DNA of 46,118 nt from Xenococcus sp. MO_188.B8 (GTDB taxonomy: Bacteria > Cyanobacteriota > Cyanobacteriia > Cyanobacteriales > Xenococcaceae). The DNA is taken from assembly GCA_030065615.1 (NCBI GenBank), contig JASJDR010000025.1, forward strand, positions 1-46,118. Reading direction: 5' to 3'. Of this stretch, positions 8,874 through 18,343 are shown piece after piece; within the stretch, counting starts at the first letter, position 1, and each line of letters opens with the position of its first letter. The notes beneath the pieces are model-generated. The model had not been told where the DNA came from. It was given only the letters and a program-made list of their open reading frames with translations, and searched no databases. Position numbers and translations under genes: made by a program.

Positions 8874-10745
8874 TTACTTTTGAGAATTGGTATAACTTTT
8901 GAAAAAAGCAAGATCGTCTTTTGTTACTGTGGGAACCAGGACCGATCGATCTAATAATTTATTCCCTCGTTCGCAAGAAGTTTCTGGAGCAAATAAGCAG
9001 GAATGACAAGCTGACCAGTGAAGAGAAGGAGTTCCTTCATCAGGTATATGCTCTGCACATAAAGGATCTGCGGTACATATTTTCATTTGCTCAAGAGCCT
9101 GATTGATATGATACCCAAGGGTTTTTGGTTCTCCCAGTTTAACTAGTCCACCTAATGTTCCTTCACTGTCTGGAGCAGCAGTATAAATCAGGAGTCCCGC
9201 TTGGGGGCCATATTCAGTTTCGGGATTTTGAGCATAGATTCTTTCTCGAAGGCTAGCTGCACTGTAACCACATTCCAAGGTTAACTGACGCATTAAGGCA
9301 TGAGTAAAAGAATGGATCAGCATGTATCGCATTCCAGGAAAAGGAACTTTATCTACTAAATCAGGGTTACGAATATTAAGCCATTGTATTTGGGCTTCTC
9401 TAGTATGAAGAGCGTGCTTGGCAACTGCTGGAGAATTTTCCCAGCTTCTGATTAGCTCCTCCTCAAATTCTAAAAAAATTCCTTCTCCTTTGATTTCGGT
9501 TGCAGGAATCCATTTAGCAGGTTTTCTACTTATGGAAGCTAAAGATTGTTCTGTTTGGCTTTCTAAATCTCCCAATTCTCCTGGAGATTGTATTCTAGTA
9601 AAGCCAATCAAGGCTCTAACTTCTCGTAACTTGGGAACGAGAACGGTTTTCTTGAAATATTTCTCGTACCCTTCTGGGGGAGTGGTAGGTTCAAGACGAA
9701 AATCAGAATTATTTTTACTCATGTCGGCAACGGAAAATACCTCCCACTCAGGAGTTTTTAAGTCTTGATATTGTTCATGTTCTGATGAATTTTTTCTTGA
9801 TTCAATCGCTTTCCAAATTTCTGAAGTGTTGAAAGATGCAAAGTCTTGCAGTTGTCCTGAAGCTTGAAGAATCGGCAGGAAATTTTCTAGTAATTCTTGG
9901 CTTTCTAATTTACTCAACATTACCCAATTTTTTTCGACTAATTCTTCTAACTTATTTGAACCCTTGGGAATTGATAATGCTGAAAGAGTTGCCGAGAACC
10001 AACTGTTTGATGCTCCAAGCAAGATAGTTTTCATTTGGCGATCGCAGTCATCATCAAAATCCCTCAAATGAGGATGACGACCCCGACACTTAGGCATATT
10101 TTTTTTTCCTTGAGTTCCAAAGGCATCAGAGAGCATACGACGTTGGCCGCATTTGTCGCATTTAACTTGAATATCACTAGGAGTTCCCGATATACCAAGT
10201 TCAAATAAACGTAGAGAACCATCACAATCACTATTTTCACCATGAACGAAATATCGCCAGGGAAAATCGTCTAAATGCCCGTTATCACAAGCGACCAGAA
10301 ATTTTACAGGAATGACGTTGGGAGGTTTAATCGCTTTGGGACAGTGTTTGTGTTGATATCGAGTTTCTCCAGGACGATATGCATTATGCTTTAACTCAAA
10401 TAGTCCAGAGTTGAGATTTGCTAATAAATTACATTTGGGACATAACATCCAGTTGGGAAAAGGTGCAACGGGAATGCCGATGGTAGCAGCTTCTTCAAAA
10501 GGACTTTTGGCAGCTTCTTCTGGTAATGGTGGTAACCGCAATTCCTTGACCTGCTTCCCCAATCGCTTTTGCACCATTGAAAGTAGTCTGGGTTCTGTTA
10601 ACTCTCTGGTACGCGATCGCTCCCAATCTTCTAATCCCATAACTATTACAGCAAGATTTGGTAAATCTGCGATCGCACCGATGCCATAGGTAAAAAGTAT
10701 TTGGCTGGGGCGTAATTCGCCTACTCGGAATTTTTTGTAGGACAT
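8874..10745 (-). CDS. drmB: DISARM protein DrmB (DUF1998)
   Basis: At 623 residues this looks full length. The N-terminus reads FRVGELRPSQILFTYGIGAI, as expected of DrmB. Zinc-binding pairs follow (CPKCNL around 102, CDKCGQ around 198). The C-terminal DUF1998 region carries RYMLIHSFTHALMRQL, then LLIYTAAPDSEGTLGGL, and a last cysteine cluster (ADPLCAEH, SACHSCLFAPETSCERG). DrmB forms a complex with the DrmA helicase in DISARM anti-phage defence. The drmA stop lies only a few bases upstream, so the two were one operon. Its partner drmA is broken and drmC, expected downstream, is absent, so DrmB probably has no working system here. Confidence 0.9.
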   Translation of the reverse strand: MSYKKFRVGELRPSQILFTYGIGAIADLPNLAVIVMGLEDWERSRTRELTEPRLLSMVQKRLGKQVKELRLPPLPEEAAKSPFEEAATIGIPVAPFPNWMLCPKCNLLANLNSGLFELKHNAYRPGETRYQHKHCPKAIKPPNVIPVKFLVACDNGHLDDFPWRYFVHGENSDCDGSLRLFELGISGTPSDIQVKCDKCGQRRMLSDAFGTQGKKNMPKCRGRHPHLRDFDDDCDRQMKTILLGASNSWFSATLSALSIPKGSNKLEELVEKNWVMLSKLESQELLENFLPILQASGQLQDFASFNTSEIWKAIESRKNSSEHEQYQDLKTPEWEVFSVADMSKNNSDFRLEPTTPPEGYEKYFKKTVLVPKLREVRALIGFTRIQSPGELGDLESQTEQSLASISRKPAKWIPATEIKGEGIFLEFEEELIRSWENSPAVAKHALHTREAQIQWLNIRNPDLVDKVPFPGMRYMLIHSFTHALMRQLTLECGYSAASLRERIYAQNPETEYGPQAGLLIYTAAPDSEGTLGGLVKLGEPKTLGYHINQALEQMKICTADPLCAEHIPDEGTPSLHWSACHSCLFAPETSCERGNKLLDRSVLVPTVTKDDLAFFKSYTNSQK

Positions 10746-10749
10746 AGCT

Positions 10750-12058
10750 CTATTGATTAATAAAAGGTTGGGGTAAGGGAGAATTTTCTTCTGACAGAGG
10801 TAGATCGTTTAAGATCAAGCCAATGGTGGGCTCGACATTACGTAGTGAATTCAAACAGGTAAAATCATCCCACACTCCTTGCCCTGCTGGTTTAATGAGA
10901 TCTACTGCCGTGCCACCATCTGTTCTGGATACTCGATATTTTAGGGTTGTTCCCTTCTCTAAAGAACTAATGCTATTGAGCCAGCGATCTAATTTGACTT
11001 CTAGTTCCAGCTTTAAGTGATCGCTAACGCCTTTACCTTCTAATTGTTCGGCTCTTTTAATAATTGTCTCAATTGCTTTTTGGATATAGGGGTGATTTCG
11101 CTCGATTTCTCCTGCTTTTTCATTACCATTAAATTCTTCTCCTGCCAAACGCACTAAAGCTACTAATAAAGCAGTAAGTCCCCTATCTAAAGCGCCAGAG
11201 GCAAAAGGAGTAACAGAAAGAGCCTCAACGTGCTGATAAAAAGTGCTGTGATAATGATAGAACTTTTCGTAATGGGATAAATCTCGGGGTCTTGCCCAGT
11301 TATACACTGTAATCACTAGTCCAGGATAGGAACGCCCTACTCTAGAAGTTGCCTGAATGTATTCGGCAGTATTTTTGGGTTGACCACAGGCTACCATCAC
11401 TCCCAAACGTTTGACATCGACTCCCACAGAAATCATATTAGTTGCCAGGATGACATCTAAAGGAAGCGGTAGTTTGCTTTTTTGTCCTTTACTATTTTTC
11501 TTTCGCTGAGGATTAAATGGTATTTCCAGTTTGTCTAGTAGTTGAGGAATTTCCGTTGAATCTTTGCGAGAAGTCAGTTCATCTACAATGGGTCGGTTGC
11601 GATTGGCTAAACCCCGCTTTTCCATTTGACGCAGACGATTACTGATATCATCATCCACCAGCCTTCTCGTACCCCCTAATTCTCTCAGAGAATTAAAATA
11701 ACCCACTAATGTCATCCAAGGATCTACCTTTTCTCCATACTGCTCGTAGAGAGTTTGAGATGATGCTAAGACTGCTAAATAGACCCGAATAATTGTTGCT
11801 TTTAATCTTCTACCAGGGGCGCAAATCCCTAGATAGCGACGACCAGGAGAGTTTTGGGTTGGTGGATTTTGTTGAGAGAAGAAATTATCTGCAATATTTA
11901 AGCCTTGGGGCGGGAAAACCTGTAGTTGACGTTGAAATAAGCTGTTGACTTGCGTTTCTGCTTGGCGGATGGTAGCGGTTGAAGCAATAACTTTAGGACG
12001 CACGGGCTTTCCTTGGATTTCCCAGGTAGCTAATTGATCGACTGCTGTTTCATATCCA
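10750..12058 (-). pseudogene. drmA: drmA, 3' fragment: helicase C-terminal half
   Basis: The annotatable frame runs from GTG 12003 to 10750 (417 codons). Conserved sequence continues upstream in the same frame to about 12058 (GYETAVDQLATWEIQGKPV) without a usable start. The helicase C-terminal motifs are present: RPKVIASTATIR, motif V-like ILATNMISVGVDVKRLG and motif VI QATSRVGRSYPG, then the DrmA-typical VYNWARPRDLSHYE. Walker A and the DExH box are missing and belong to the segment lost between this fragment and the 5' fragment. Alone it cannot be an ATP-driven helicase. Confidence 0.85.
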
Positions 12059-13400
12059 CAACCAAATCCTTTAATTGGGGAGTAGTGGATTGAGGGACTT
12101 CGTAGTCGGGAATGAAGGTAGTTGAAAGAGTGCTCGCTCGTTGGGAATTATTTTTAGAATCAGCTTTGACTGCTACGCCATGACCGACTGCAAACTCTAC
12201 CTGATGGCGATACAGCATTGCCATCGCCTGATTTTCTTGATGAATTACTGGGTCTAGGTTAGCACCACTTACAGCTAAGGGTTTCCGCAGGAAGATATCG
12301 GGATGCTGAGGGTCAGCAGAACGCAGTATTAATTCTGATTGAAACAGCCAAGAACTATCTCTTAGTTTGCTGGGTTCAGTTTGATTATTGACTAAAAATA
12401 GAGTAATTAACCAATCTCCGTCAAACTTTCTAACTCTACCCTGGACGAATACTTCTGGAACTTCTTGGGGGGAAATAACCCATTCAATTCTTTTGCCGTC
12501 TTTGAGGGTGACAACTCTACTACCTTGGCGTGGTGTGCGTTTCCATACTTGGATGGGATTACCATCTTCTTTAAAACTAATTTCGCTCTTTTTGCGCTCG
12601 TAATGCCCCCATTTAGCGGTAATTTCCAATTCTGTAATCTCACCGCTAACGCAAAAACTCATGCCAATGGAGGAAGGAAACATACTGCTAGCGGGGGGAA
12701 TGGCACTATCGCTCTGACCTTCCTCAGCATTGTCTGGTTCTGCTAAGGCGAAACTATCTTGTTGTTCTGGTGTTTCTTCCGTTGGTTCTTCGGGATTTTT
12801 GGAACGTATTTTAGGAGCGAGAACTCCTACTAAATAGCGATTACTAACACTTCCTTCTTGAACTTCCTCGGTTTCTCCATTTATGGGTCCGAGAAGATCA
12901 TGCAAAATTAACTGATGTAATTTTTCCCTTATGTCATATGGGGTAGCTTCTTGAAGAATTTGTTTTTGGGGGGTGGGCGGCTGAGGAGAATTTGTTGAGT
13001 TTAATAAATCTGGTTTGATCTCGAATTTTTCTTCCAGAAGATTAGGCTGCTCTACTTCGGAATTGTTATTCGATGGACTATAGCTGGTAGTAATAAAACT
13101 AAGCTGTTTGCCAGAGGTTTCTGGCTTCTTAGTAGATTTTTTGAAGGACTTAAAGCATTTGGAGATAGCATCTAGAATACTTTCAGAGATACTTCCATTG
13201 ATTCCCAAATACTCTTCGTGATGCTCAAGATCTAAACCATCTAGTAGAACTTTTAGATATTTTTGTGGGGCGTAAACTACTTCGCTCCAGTCTAGGCATA
13301 CCTTTCCTGATTTGAGTTGTTGATTGATCTGTTTTAAATCTAGTTCCCCAGGTAGTTTTAGAGGAAGCTCAATAATCTTTTTTCCCACTAGAGCAAGCAA
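12030..13400 (-). pseudogene. drmA: drmA, 5' fragment: N-terminal domain with an extra N-terminal extension
   Basis: There are 456 codons. Residues about 155-456 match the DrmA N-terminus (YDIREKLHQLILHDLLGPI, SNRYLVGVLAPKIRS, GMSFCVSGE). The conserved run ends at LKDLVVDMK, after which the frame reads QQSIN and stops. On the same bases the next frame reads YETAVDQL, which belongs to the DrmA C-terminal half. The junction is near 12048-12054, where TATGAAA fits both sides. An internal segment carrying the ATPase motifs was therefore deleted, with a frame change. The first 85 residues (IIELPLKLPGELDLKQINQQ, then KVCLDWSEVVYAP) are extra relative to the DrmA I know and look like a STAS-like fold followed by a low-complexity linker. 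Confidence 0.8.
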
Positions 13401-13558
13401 TTTTCTACAAATACGGTCACTGTTTTAACATATTGACTGCTCTGCGTCTTTAGGGATTTATTGATTGCTAATTCTTAGTTCCTAGATTCAAGGTGATGCT
13501 AACTTGATGAGATCGTGTCAAGTTAAGTTATTTGATCATCCTGATATTTCCAATGGAT

Positions 13559-13870
13559 TTATTTATGATATAAAAACCGAGCAAAATCTAAAACTTCTTC
13601 TTGACGTTTACTATCTAAATTATTAAGAATAGCAGCGACTCGCTCAGAAATAGGTAGCCAAGTTTTTGTTTTGGCTGACCAAACAACAACGAATTGTCGA
13701 GTAGACAAAGCACAAAGAGCTAATATTTCTCCGTCAGAATTGGAAAACTCTACTTCATAGTTATTATCTTGATAGCACTCAACTATTGCTCCTTGAACCC
13801 CTGCACGGAGATTAAATTCGGGTAAATCTATCAATAACTCAACAACGTCAAATAATTCTGGCTGAGTCAT
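13559..13870 (-). CDS. DUF4926-like small protein with C-terminal extension
   Basis: The protein has 103 residues. Residues 1-70 follow the DUF4926 pattern seen in small cyanobacterial proteins, often beside toxin genes (FDVVELLIDLPEFNLRAGVQ, GAIVECYQDNNYEVEFSN). Residues 72-103 (LPISERVAAILNNLDSKRQE, then DFARFLYHK) resemble the end of DUF2281 or VapB-type antitoxins. No toxin gene is adjacent. It lies between the drmA and higBA remnants where drmMI should be, so it may be inserted cargo. Function unknown; an antitoxin-like role is inference. Confidence 0.6.
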   Translation of the reverse strand: MTQPELFDVVELLIDLPEFNLRAGVQGAIVECYQDNNYEVEFSNSDGEILALCALSTRQFVVVWSAKTKTWLPISERVAAILNNLDSKRQEEVLDFARFLYHK

Positions 13871-14269
13871 TTTCTTTTTCTCACATAAAGAGTAATTAAC
13901 TTTGCTATGTCTATCTTAATTTGTTGTAGCAGCAGAAGTAATTATTAACCAGTTGTTGGTTATTGGTTAATCTTTGTCGGGTTAAACTAATCACTAAAAA
14001 ACTAACTCCTAAGTACTATTTAGTTAATGCAATAGAGTTAATTGGTAGAGCTTCTGCTTCTAATCGAGTTAGAGCGACAACCTTACTAGTAGACGTGGGC
14101 GTAAATACAACACCCATTCAAAAATCTTGAATCCTTTGCACTAAATGACTTTGGACTGTCTTGCCGAGCATTCCCTTGCGTCTTACGCCGCCCTAAAGGA
14201 TACCGCTCCGCATAACGCGGGGTCTCGGCGCTTTTGATTTCCGCGCAGCGGTACTAGTTATAGACATAA
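13871..14269. other. Gene-free stretch with short coding relics and a GC-rich dispersed repeat
   Basis: No intact gene is visible. Two short minus-strand relics read like protein: GMLGKTVQSHLVQRIQDF ending in TGA near 14126, and a 33-codon frame ending in KVVALTRLEAEALPI and NSIALTK near 14022. About 14170-14260 is a GC-rich patch (CGCCCTAAAGGATAC, then ACCGCTCCGCATAACGCGGG) whose pieces recur near 42767-42850. Confidence 0.45.
14170..14255. repeat. GC-rich dispersed repeat fragment
   Basis: It shares CCGCCCTAAAGGATAC with 42767-42782, and CCGCTCCGCAT and ATAACGCGGGGTC with 42820-42850. Its base composition contrasts sharply with the AT-rich surroundings. It lies just downstream of higA. Confidence 0.6.
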
Positions 14270-14683
14270 TTATTCTGAAGACAAAAACATGATTGGAGAA
14301 ATATGAAAAAACTCACTAAGTTTTTGTATCTGTTTGGCAGTAATTTCCTGCTTTTTTTCTAAAACTTTAGTAACTGTAGGTTCATCACCAAAAATAGAAA
14401 TAAGGTCACAGGGTTGCAAATTTTCTTCAGTCATTAAAGCTTGAATAAGTTCGATTCCTTGAGGCACTGGCATTGGTTCGTATTTTTGCTCGTATTCATA
14501 GACGAGAGTACCTAATACCTTAAGATAGTCCTTATCGTCTTGAGTAAGATTTTGTTTATCTATAATCGCATCAATTTGTTCTTGAGTAGCTAGAAGTTCA
14601 GCTTCATTATTTATTGGACGTGGCGGAAAGGTATTAATTAGTTGAAGATAATAACTACTAGGATTTTTTAAACCAGTCGTCAT
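14270..14683 (-). CDS. higA: HigA-type antitoxin
   Basis: This is a HigA-family antitoxin of about 137 residues. It has an N-terminal conserved segment (DAIIDKQNLTQDDKDYLKVL) and a C-terminal XRE-type helix-turn-helix (ELIQALMTEENLQPCDLISI, TVTKVLEKKQEITAKQIQKL, FFHISPIMFL). It would neutralise HigB and repress the operon. I chose ATG 14683 (MTTGLKNPS); the upstream in-frame start at 14704 lies deeper in the higB coding region. It overlaps the 3' end of higB by 26 bases, the usual toxin-first order. It appears intact although its toxin gene has lost its start. Confidence 0.8.
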   Translation of the reverse strand: MTTGLKNPSSYYLQLINTFPPRPINNEAELLATQEQIDAIIDKQNLTQDDKDYLKVLGTLVYEYEQKYEPMPVPQGIELIQALMTEENLQPCDLISIFGDEPTVTKVLEKKQEITAKQIQKLSEFFHISPIMFLSSE

Positions 14684-14966
14684 CTTTCCATTTCTCCTTA
14701 TCATATTCTGCGTGAGTGAGAACGTTGCGGGTGAAGACTATTTGAGACTCATAATCGATAAAAGTAATGAGTCGATATTTGTTTCCTCCTATATTAAAAA
14801 CTGTTAAATTGCCAACAATGTCAGCAGAGGGAAAGACTTGTCGCACATCAGCTAAATTTTGCCATTTAGCATCAATAGTACGCTGATACCATAGTAATAA
14901 GCTAGTTTGAGCATCACCATGTTTTTCCCAAAATTCTCTCAGTTTCCGTCGGCTAATAAGACTTTT
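14658..14966 (-). pseudogene. higB: HigB-type toxin with its start codon removed
   Basis: The frame reads LISRRKLREFWEKHGDAQTS, LLLWYQRTIDAKWQ and RQVFPSADIVGNLTVFN, then LITFIDYESQIVFTRNVLTH, which is essentially complete HigB, an mRNA-cleaving toxin of the RelE fold. Family members start MHVISR..., but here the codons before ISR are replaced by the end of the drmMI remnant and an in-frame TAG lies at 14967-14969. No ATG, GTG or TTG occurs until GTG 14846, which would give a 62-residue truncated protein. ATT or CTG starts are possible but weak. This looks like a deletion junction that silenced the toxin. Confidence 0.75.
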
Positions 14967-15354
14967 CTAGTCCTTGGTCAAAAGGAACAATTTTAATTAG
15001 TAATTGCGGTTTCGCCGTATCGGGCTCGATCAAAACTACATCGGGACTCAAACCTTCCCCATACTGCGCTACTTTAACCGTCAAACTGGGAGCAATCTGT
15101 TGTCGTTGCTGAAGTAAATCGGCAGGAAATTCTAAAGTGTTCTCTAATACCCAACGAATCCAGGCTTGGTGAATCTCTGGATTGTATTTTTCATATTCCC
15201 ATTCGTCATAGGCTATCTTGAGTAAATTAAAATGTTCTGGATCGTGAGCATCCAAACCTTGAGGAAAAACCTTTAATAACTCTTCGATGCTTAAAAAAGC
15301 ACCCTGGGCTTCCACTAAAGAAAGCCATTCGGCATGATGACGAGGGACAGACAT
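14953..15354 (-). pseudogene. drmMI: drmMI, N-terminal fragment of the DISARM methyltransferase gene
   Basis: The 133 codons begin MSVPRHHAEWLSLVEAQGAF, then LLKVFPQGLDAHDPEHFNLL and ENTLEFPADLL. This is the characteristic N-terminus of the large class 1 DISARM adenine methyltransferase protein, whose members exceed 1000 residues. The frame ends DQGLEKSY at 14953, where it runs into higB. The whole methyltransferase domain is missing. It starts 114 bases downstream of drmD, the canonical class 1 order drmD-drmMI-drmA-drmB. Confidence 0.75.
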
Positions 15355-15467
15355 ATCTAGAACAATTTATTAAAAAACTTTAAGAAAAGGAGACGAAAAT
15401 TCATCTTGTATTCTTAAAGTTCCCTATGTTGCCTATCAAGTGATCGTTTACTTTAAGTTAGTTCTTT

Positions 15468-18215
15468 TTAAGCATATTTTTGAGGGATTAAAAACGCGAT
15501 CGCTAGAGGAAAGAGACGAGAACTCAAATTAGCAAAGCGGTCTTTAATTAGCTGGGTTTCCTGTTCGATTTCCTGGGGAATGTCTTCTAATCTAGCTTTG
15601 AGACTATTACGATTACTCTCTAATTGCTGCTGTTCAGCATCATTAAATAAATCCAGTTGAAGTTGCAACGGTTTAGCAAACTCAGCTAATTCCTGTTTGA
15701 TGCTGCGTTGTAATTCGGTGAGGATGGCAGTAAGGTCGGCAACTTCTTTATCACATCTTCTCTGTAAGGATTTTTCTAACGCTTGAGTGCGTTCTTCTGC
15801 CCGTTTTTCCAAGCTATTCAACAAAGATTCTTCGTAGCTATTCCACAGTTTAACCAAACTCTCTTTGGTTGATTCTTTAATTTCACCACCTTTACCTCCA
15901 GCTAATGCATCACGTATTTTTAGCACATTGAGCCGACTAAAACGACCTTCTTTGAGTATGCCCCCTGCGGTAATAACCTCTTCGTGGAGTTTTTGGCTAT
16001 CGTTACCTAAGATTAATAATCTGCCGTAAGCTACCACTGCGGGAAATTCTAGAACACTATTGGGAACGATTTTTGCCGTTACCCGGTGAAGATTTTTCTG
16101 ACTGCCTCGCGACCAAACCTCTGCCCGCAGTAAGCGCAAGCACATTTGCACTAAAGGATGATTGAGATGGATCAAAACCAAGTCTTCTCTTCCCCTAGTC
16201 AAATCGGGATTAAAAGTTACTGCCCGAATCTCTTTTGTGTGGGGGTCTGGTAATCCTAGAATACATTTGTCCCAACTGCCTTTAAAAGCAGGTAGATGAT
16301 AAATTCCCTCTGTTTCGGGAACAGGTTGAAGGGGTTGTTGTTCTGCTAACTCCAAGCCAATTTTGACTACAGTTTCAATATTTTGGGGTTCGAGCCTTAA
16401 GGTAGTGCGGGTTTCATCTAGATGTTCTTTTAGTTGGGCAATGCGATCGTTGATTTTACGCTCAAACTTGAACATTTCACGTACAGTAACCCCTTGTTCC
16501 TTAGCTTGGATGGTATCTAAAACAGTTCGCTTACCTAACATTGCTTCCTCTACCTGAGTAGCAATCACTGAGCCAACTTTGCCCAAATCCTCACGAATGT
16601 TATTTACTTTAAGAGCTGCCCGCATTAAAAATTCTAAATCCCCTTCCAATTCTCCTGGAGTTAATCCTTGAGTATTGGTTTGAGCGTAGTTTTTACCCAC
16701 AAAATGATAGATTTTGACCGACGAGGCTTTTTGTCCGTGACGGTCAATTCTACCGTTACGCTGCTCCATGCGATTGGGATTCCAAGGAATTTCGTAGTGA
16801 ATTAAGTTAGAGCAATAATTCTGTAAATCCAAACCTTCTGAGGCTGCATCGGTAGCAAGAAGAATACGAACGGTCGATACTTCAGGATTAGCTTGAAAAG
16901 CTGCTTTAACTTTTTCCCTTTCTTCAGGGTTGATCCCTCCGTACATGGTCATCAGCCGATTATCTTTAGCAAAACCTCGATTTGCTAAAAGATCGTAGAG
17001 CCACTTTTGAGTAGCGCGATACTCAGTAAAGATAATTACCCTTTGATTTGACCAATTACCTGCGGGTCGAATTACTTCCTCTAGCCAGGCTAATAACTGC
17101 TGGGCTTTAGAATCTGGATTTCTCTCAGCAGTAACTGCCCAATTCAGCATTTGCTGTAAAAGCTGTCTTTCCTCTGAATTTAATTCGGAAAATAAGCGAG
17201 TCGTAATATCTAGTAGGCTATCGGTAGATTCTTCATAGGCTGTGTCATCGGCAAAATCTTCCTCTAAACCTGCTAGCTGACGACGCAAAATTCCTAAATT
17301 AGATTTTTGCAGGCTAGTTCGGGATTTTCGGCGTTTAGAATCAATAGATTGTTGATGTTGTTTTAGGGTAGTTAAAAAAGCAGCAGGAGAAGAAAAAAGT
17401 CTTTTTTTCAAAAGCTTCAAGACAAACTCTGTTGAATAGAGTTCGACTTTATCTTGAGCATTTTTACGTCTAAGTTCAGTGTATTCCCCCAACATCCGAT
17501 TAACTGCTTTTTCTTCCGGAGTATAATCAACTGCGATCGCTTCTAATTGCCTTTGGGGAAAACGGGGAGTCCCATCCCATTTTGGTGGTAGTTCTTTTTT
17601 AAGACGACGCACCATTACCACTTCTAATTGAGAACGATCTGGATTGACACCCCTGGCAAATCTTTGTGAATCAAGCAACTCCAGTAGCGCAGTAAAACTC
17701 TCTGGATAACCATTGTGAGGAGTCGCAGTTAAAAACATTTTATGTTCAAAATGGGGAGCTAGTAACCTTATAGCTGCTGTCCGTTGCGAGTCTACGGCAT
17801 AGTTACCACTTCCCGACGGGGCAACGTTATGCGCCTCATCCACAATCAAGAGATCGAAGCGACGGGGATAAAGAGATTCTCCTTCTTTCGGTAAAACTTC
17901 TCTCATCAATCTTAACGGGCGATCGCGTTTGAGAAAATCAATAGAGGTAATTAGGCGTGGATAGTGAGTCCAAGGATTAACATGAATACCTCTAGTTCTT
18001 CTTAAATGCTTCATCAAATCAGTATTGACTATACGAAAATCCAGACCAAATTTATCTCGCATTTGTTGTTGCCACTGCACTTGTAATGAAGAAGGGCAAA
18101 CAACTAGAATCTTTTGGACTCGTTGTCTCAAAATCATTTCTTGAGCAACTAAACCAGCCTCTATGGTTTTACCCAAGCCAACATCATCAGCGATTAAAAG
18201 GCTCACCCTAGGCAT
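15468..18215 (-). CDS. drmD: DISARM SNF2-family helicase DrmD, N-terminally truncated
   Basis: From ATG 18215 there are 915 codons. Walker A is DDVGLGKT at residues 10-17, the DEAH box is at 126-129 and motif III is FLTATPHNGYPESF. Motif VI reads QRNGRIDRHGQ. A long C-terminal helical region follows. Walker A this close to the start is abnormal: family members carry an extra N-terminal region first. Conserved sequence continues upstream in frame (LEDYQLDPVVRAIQ) to about 18270 with no start codon and a TAG at about 18283, where cas5 sequence begins. The SNF2 core is intact and could be expressed from the cas promoter, but the N-terminal domain is gone. Confidence 0.85.
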   Translation of the reverse strand: MPRVSLLIADDVGLGKTIEAGLVAQEMILRQRVQKILVVCPSSLQVQWQQQMRDKFGLDFRIVNTDLMKHLRRTRGIHVNPWTHYPRLITSIDFLKRDRPLRLMREVLPKEGESLYPRRFDLLIVDEAHNVAPSGSGNYAVDSQRTAAIRLLAPHFEHKMFLTATPHNGYPESFTALLELLDSQRFARGVNPDRSQLEVVMVRRLKKELPPKWDGTPRFPQRQLEAIAVDYTPEEKAVNRMLGEYTELRRKNAQDKVELYSTEFVLKLLKKRLFSSPAAFLTTLKQHQQSIDSKRRKSRTSLQKSNLGILRRQLAGLEEDFADDTAYEESTDSLLDITTRLFSELNSEERQLLQQMLNWAVTAERNPDSKAQQLLAWLEEVIRPAGNWSNQRVIIFTEYRATQKWLYDLLANRGFAKDNRLMTMYGGINPEEREKVKAAFQANPEVSTVRILLATDAASEGLDLQNYCSNLIHYEIPWNPNRMEQRNGRIDRHGQKASSVKIYHFVGKNYAQTNTQGLTPGELEGDLEFLMRAALKVNNIREDLGKVGSVIATQVEEAMLGKRTVLDTIQAKEQGVTVREMFKFERKINDRIAQLKEHLDETRTTLRLEPQNIETVVKIGLELAEQQPLQPVPETEGIYHLPAFKGSWDKCILGLPDPHTKEIRAVTFNPDLTRGREDLVLIHLNHPLVQMCLRLLRAEVWSRGSQKNLHRVTAKIVPNSVLEFPAVVAYGRLLILGNDSQKLHEEVITAGGILKEGRFSRLNVLKIRDALAGGKGGEIKESTKESLVKLWNSYEESLLNSLEKRAEERTQALEKSLQRRCDKEVADLTAILTELQRSIKQELAEFAKPLQLQLDLFNDAEQQQLESNRNSLKARLEDIPQEIEQETQLIKDRFANLSSRLFPLAIAFLIPQKYA

Positions 18216-18238
18216 TTGAATCGCTCTTACAACGGGGT

Positions 18239-18343
18239 CTAATTGATAATCTTCGAGACTGAATAAGTATGACCATATTCCCTATTACGAGAGTCCCGAA
18301 ATGTAGCACAGGGAACATCAATATATAAAGCAACTGATCTCAT
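18239..18343 (-). pseudogene. cas5: cas5, N-terminal fragment fused into drmD DNA
   Basis: The 34-codon frame starts MRSVALYIDVPCATFRDS, followed by NREYGHTYSV. This is the Cas5 (DevS-like) N-terminus with the first strand and the FR-containing loop; it ends VSKIIN as it passes into drmD sequence. The ATG overlaps the cas7 stop (ATGA, 4 bases), confirming both the start and operon membership. Cas5 normally caps the 5' handle of crRNA in Cascade and is about 200-250 residues, so this stub cannot work. Confidence 0.75.

Noticed and set aside
8736..8954. 72-codon plus-strand frame
   Set aside because: It starts inside the MITE-like element and runs into the 3' end of drmB; no protein-like features beyond a hydrophobic run from T-rich DNA.
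14028..14100. tRNA-like phrase (AATTGGTAGAGC then CTTCTAA)
   Set aside because: The anticodon stem does not pair and no acceptor stem or T arm is visible. The same bases read as a short protein relic on the minus strand.
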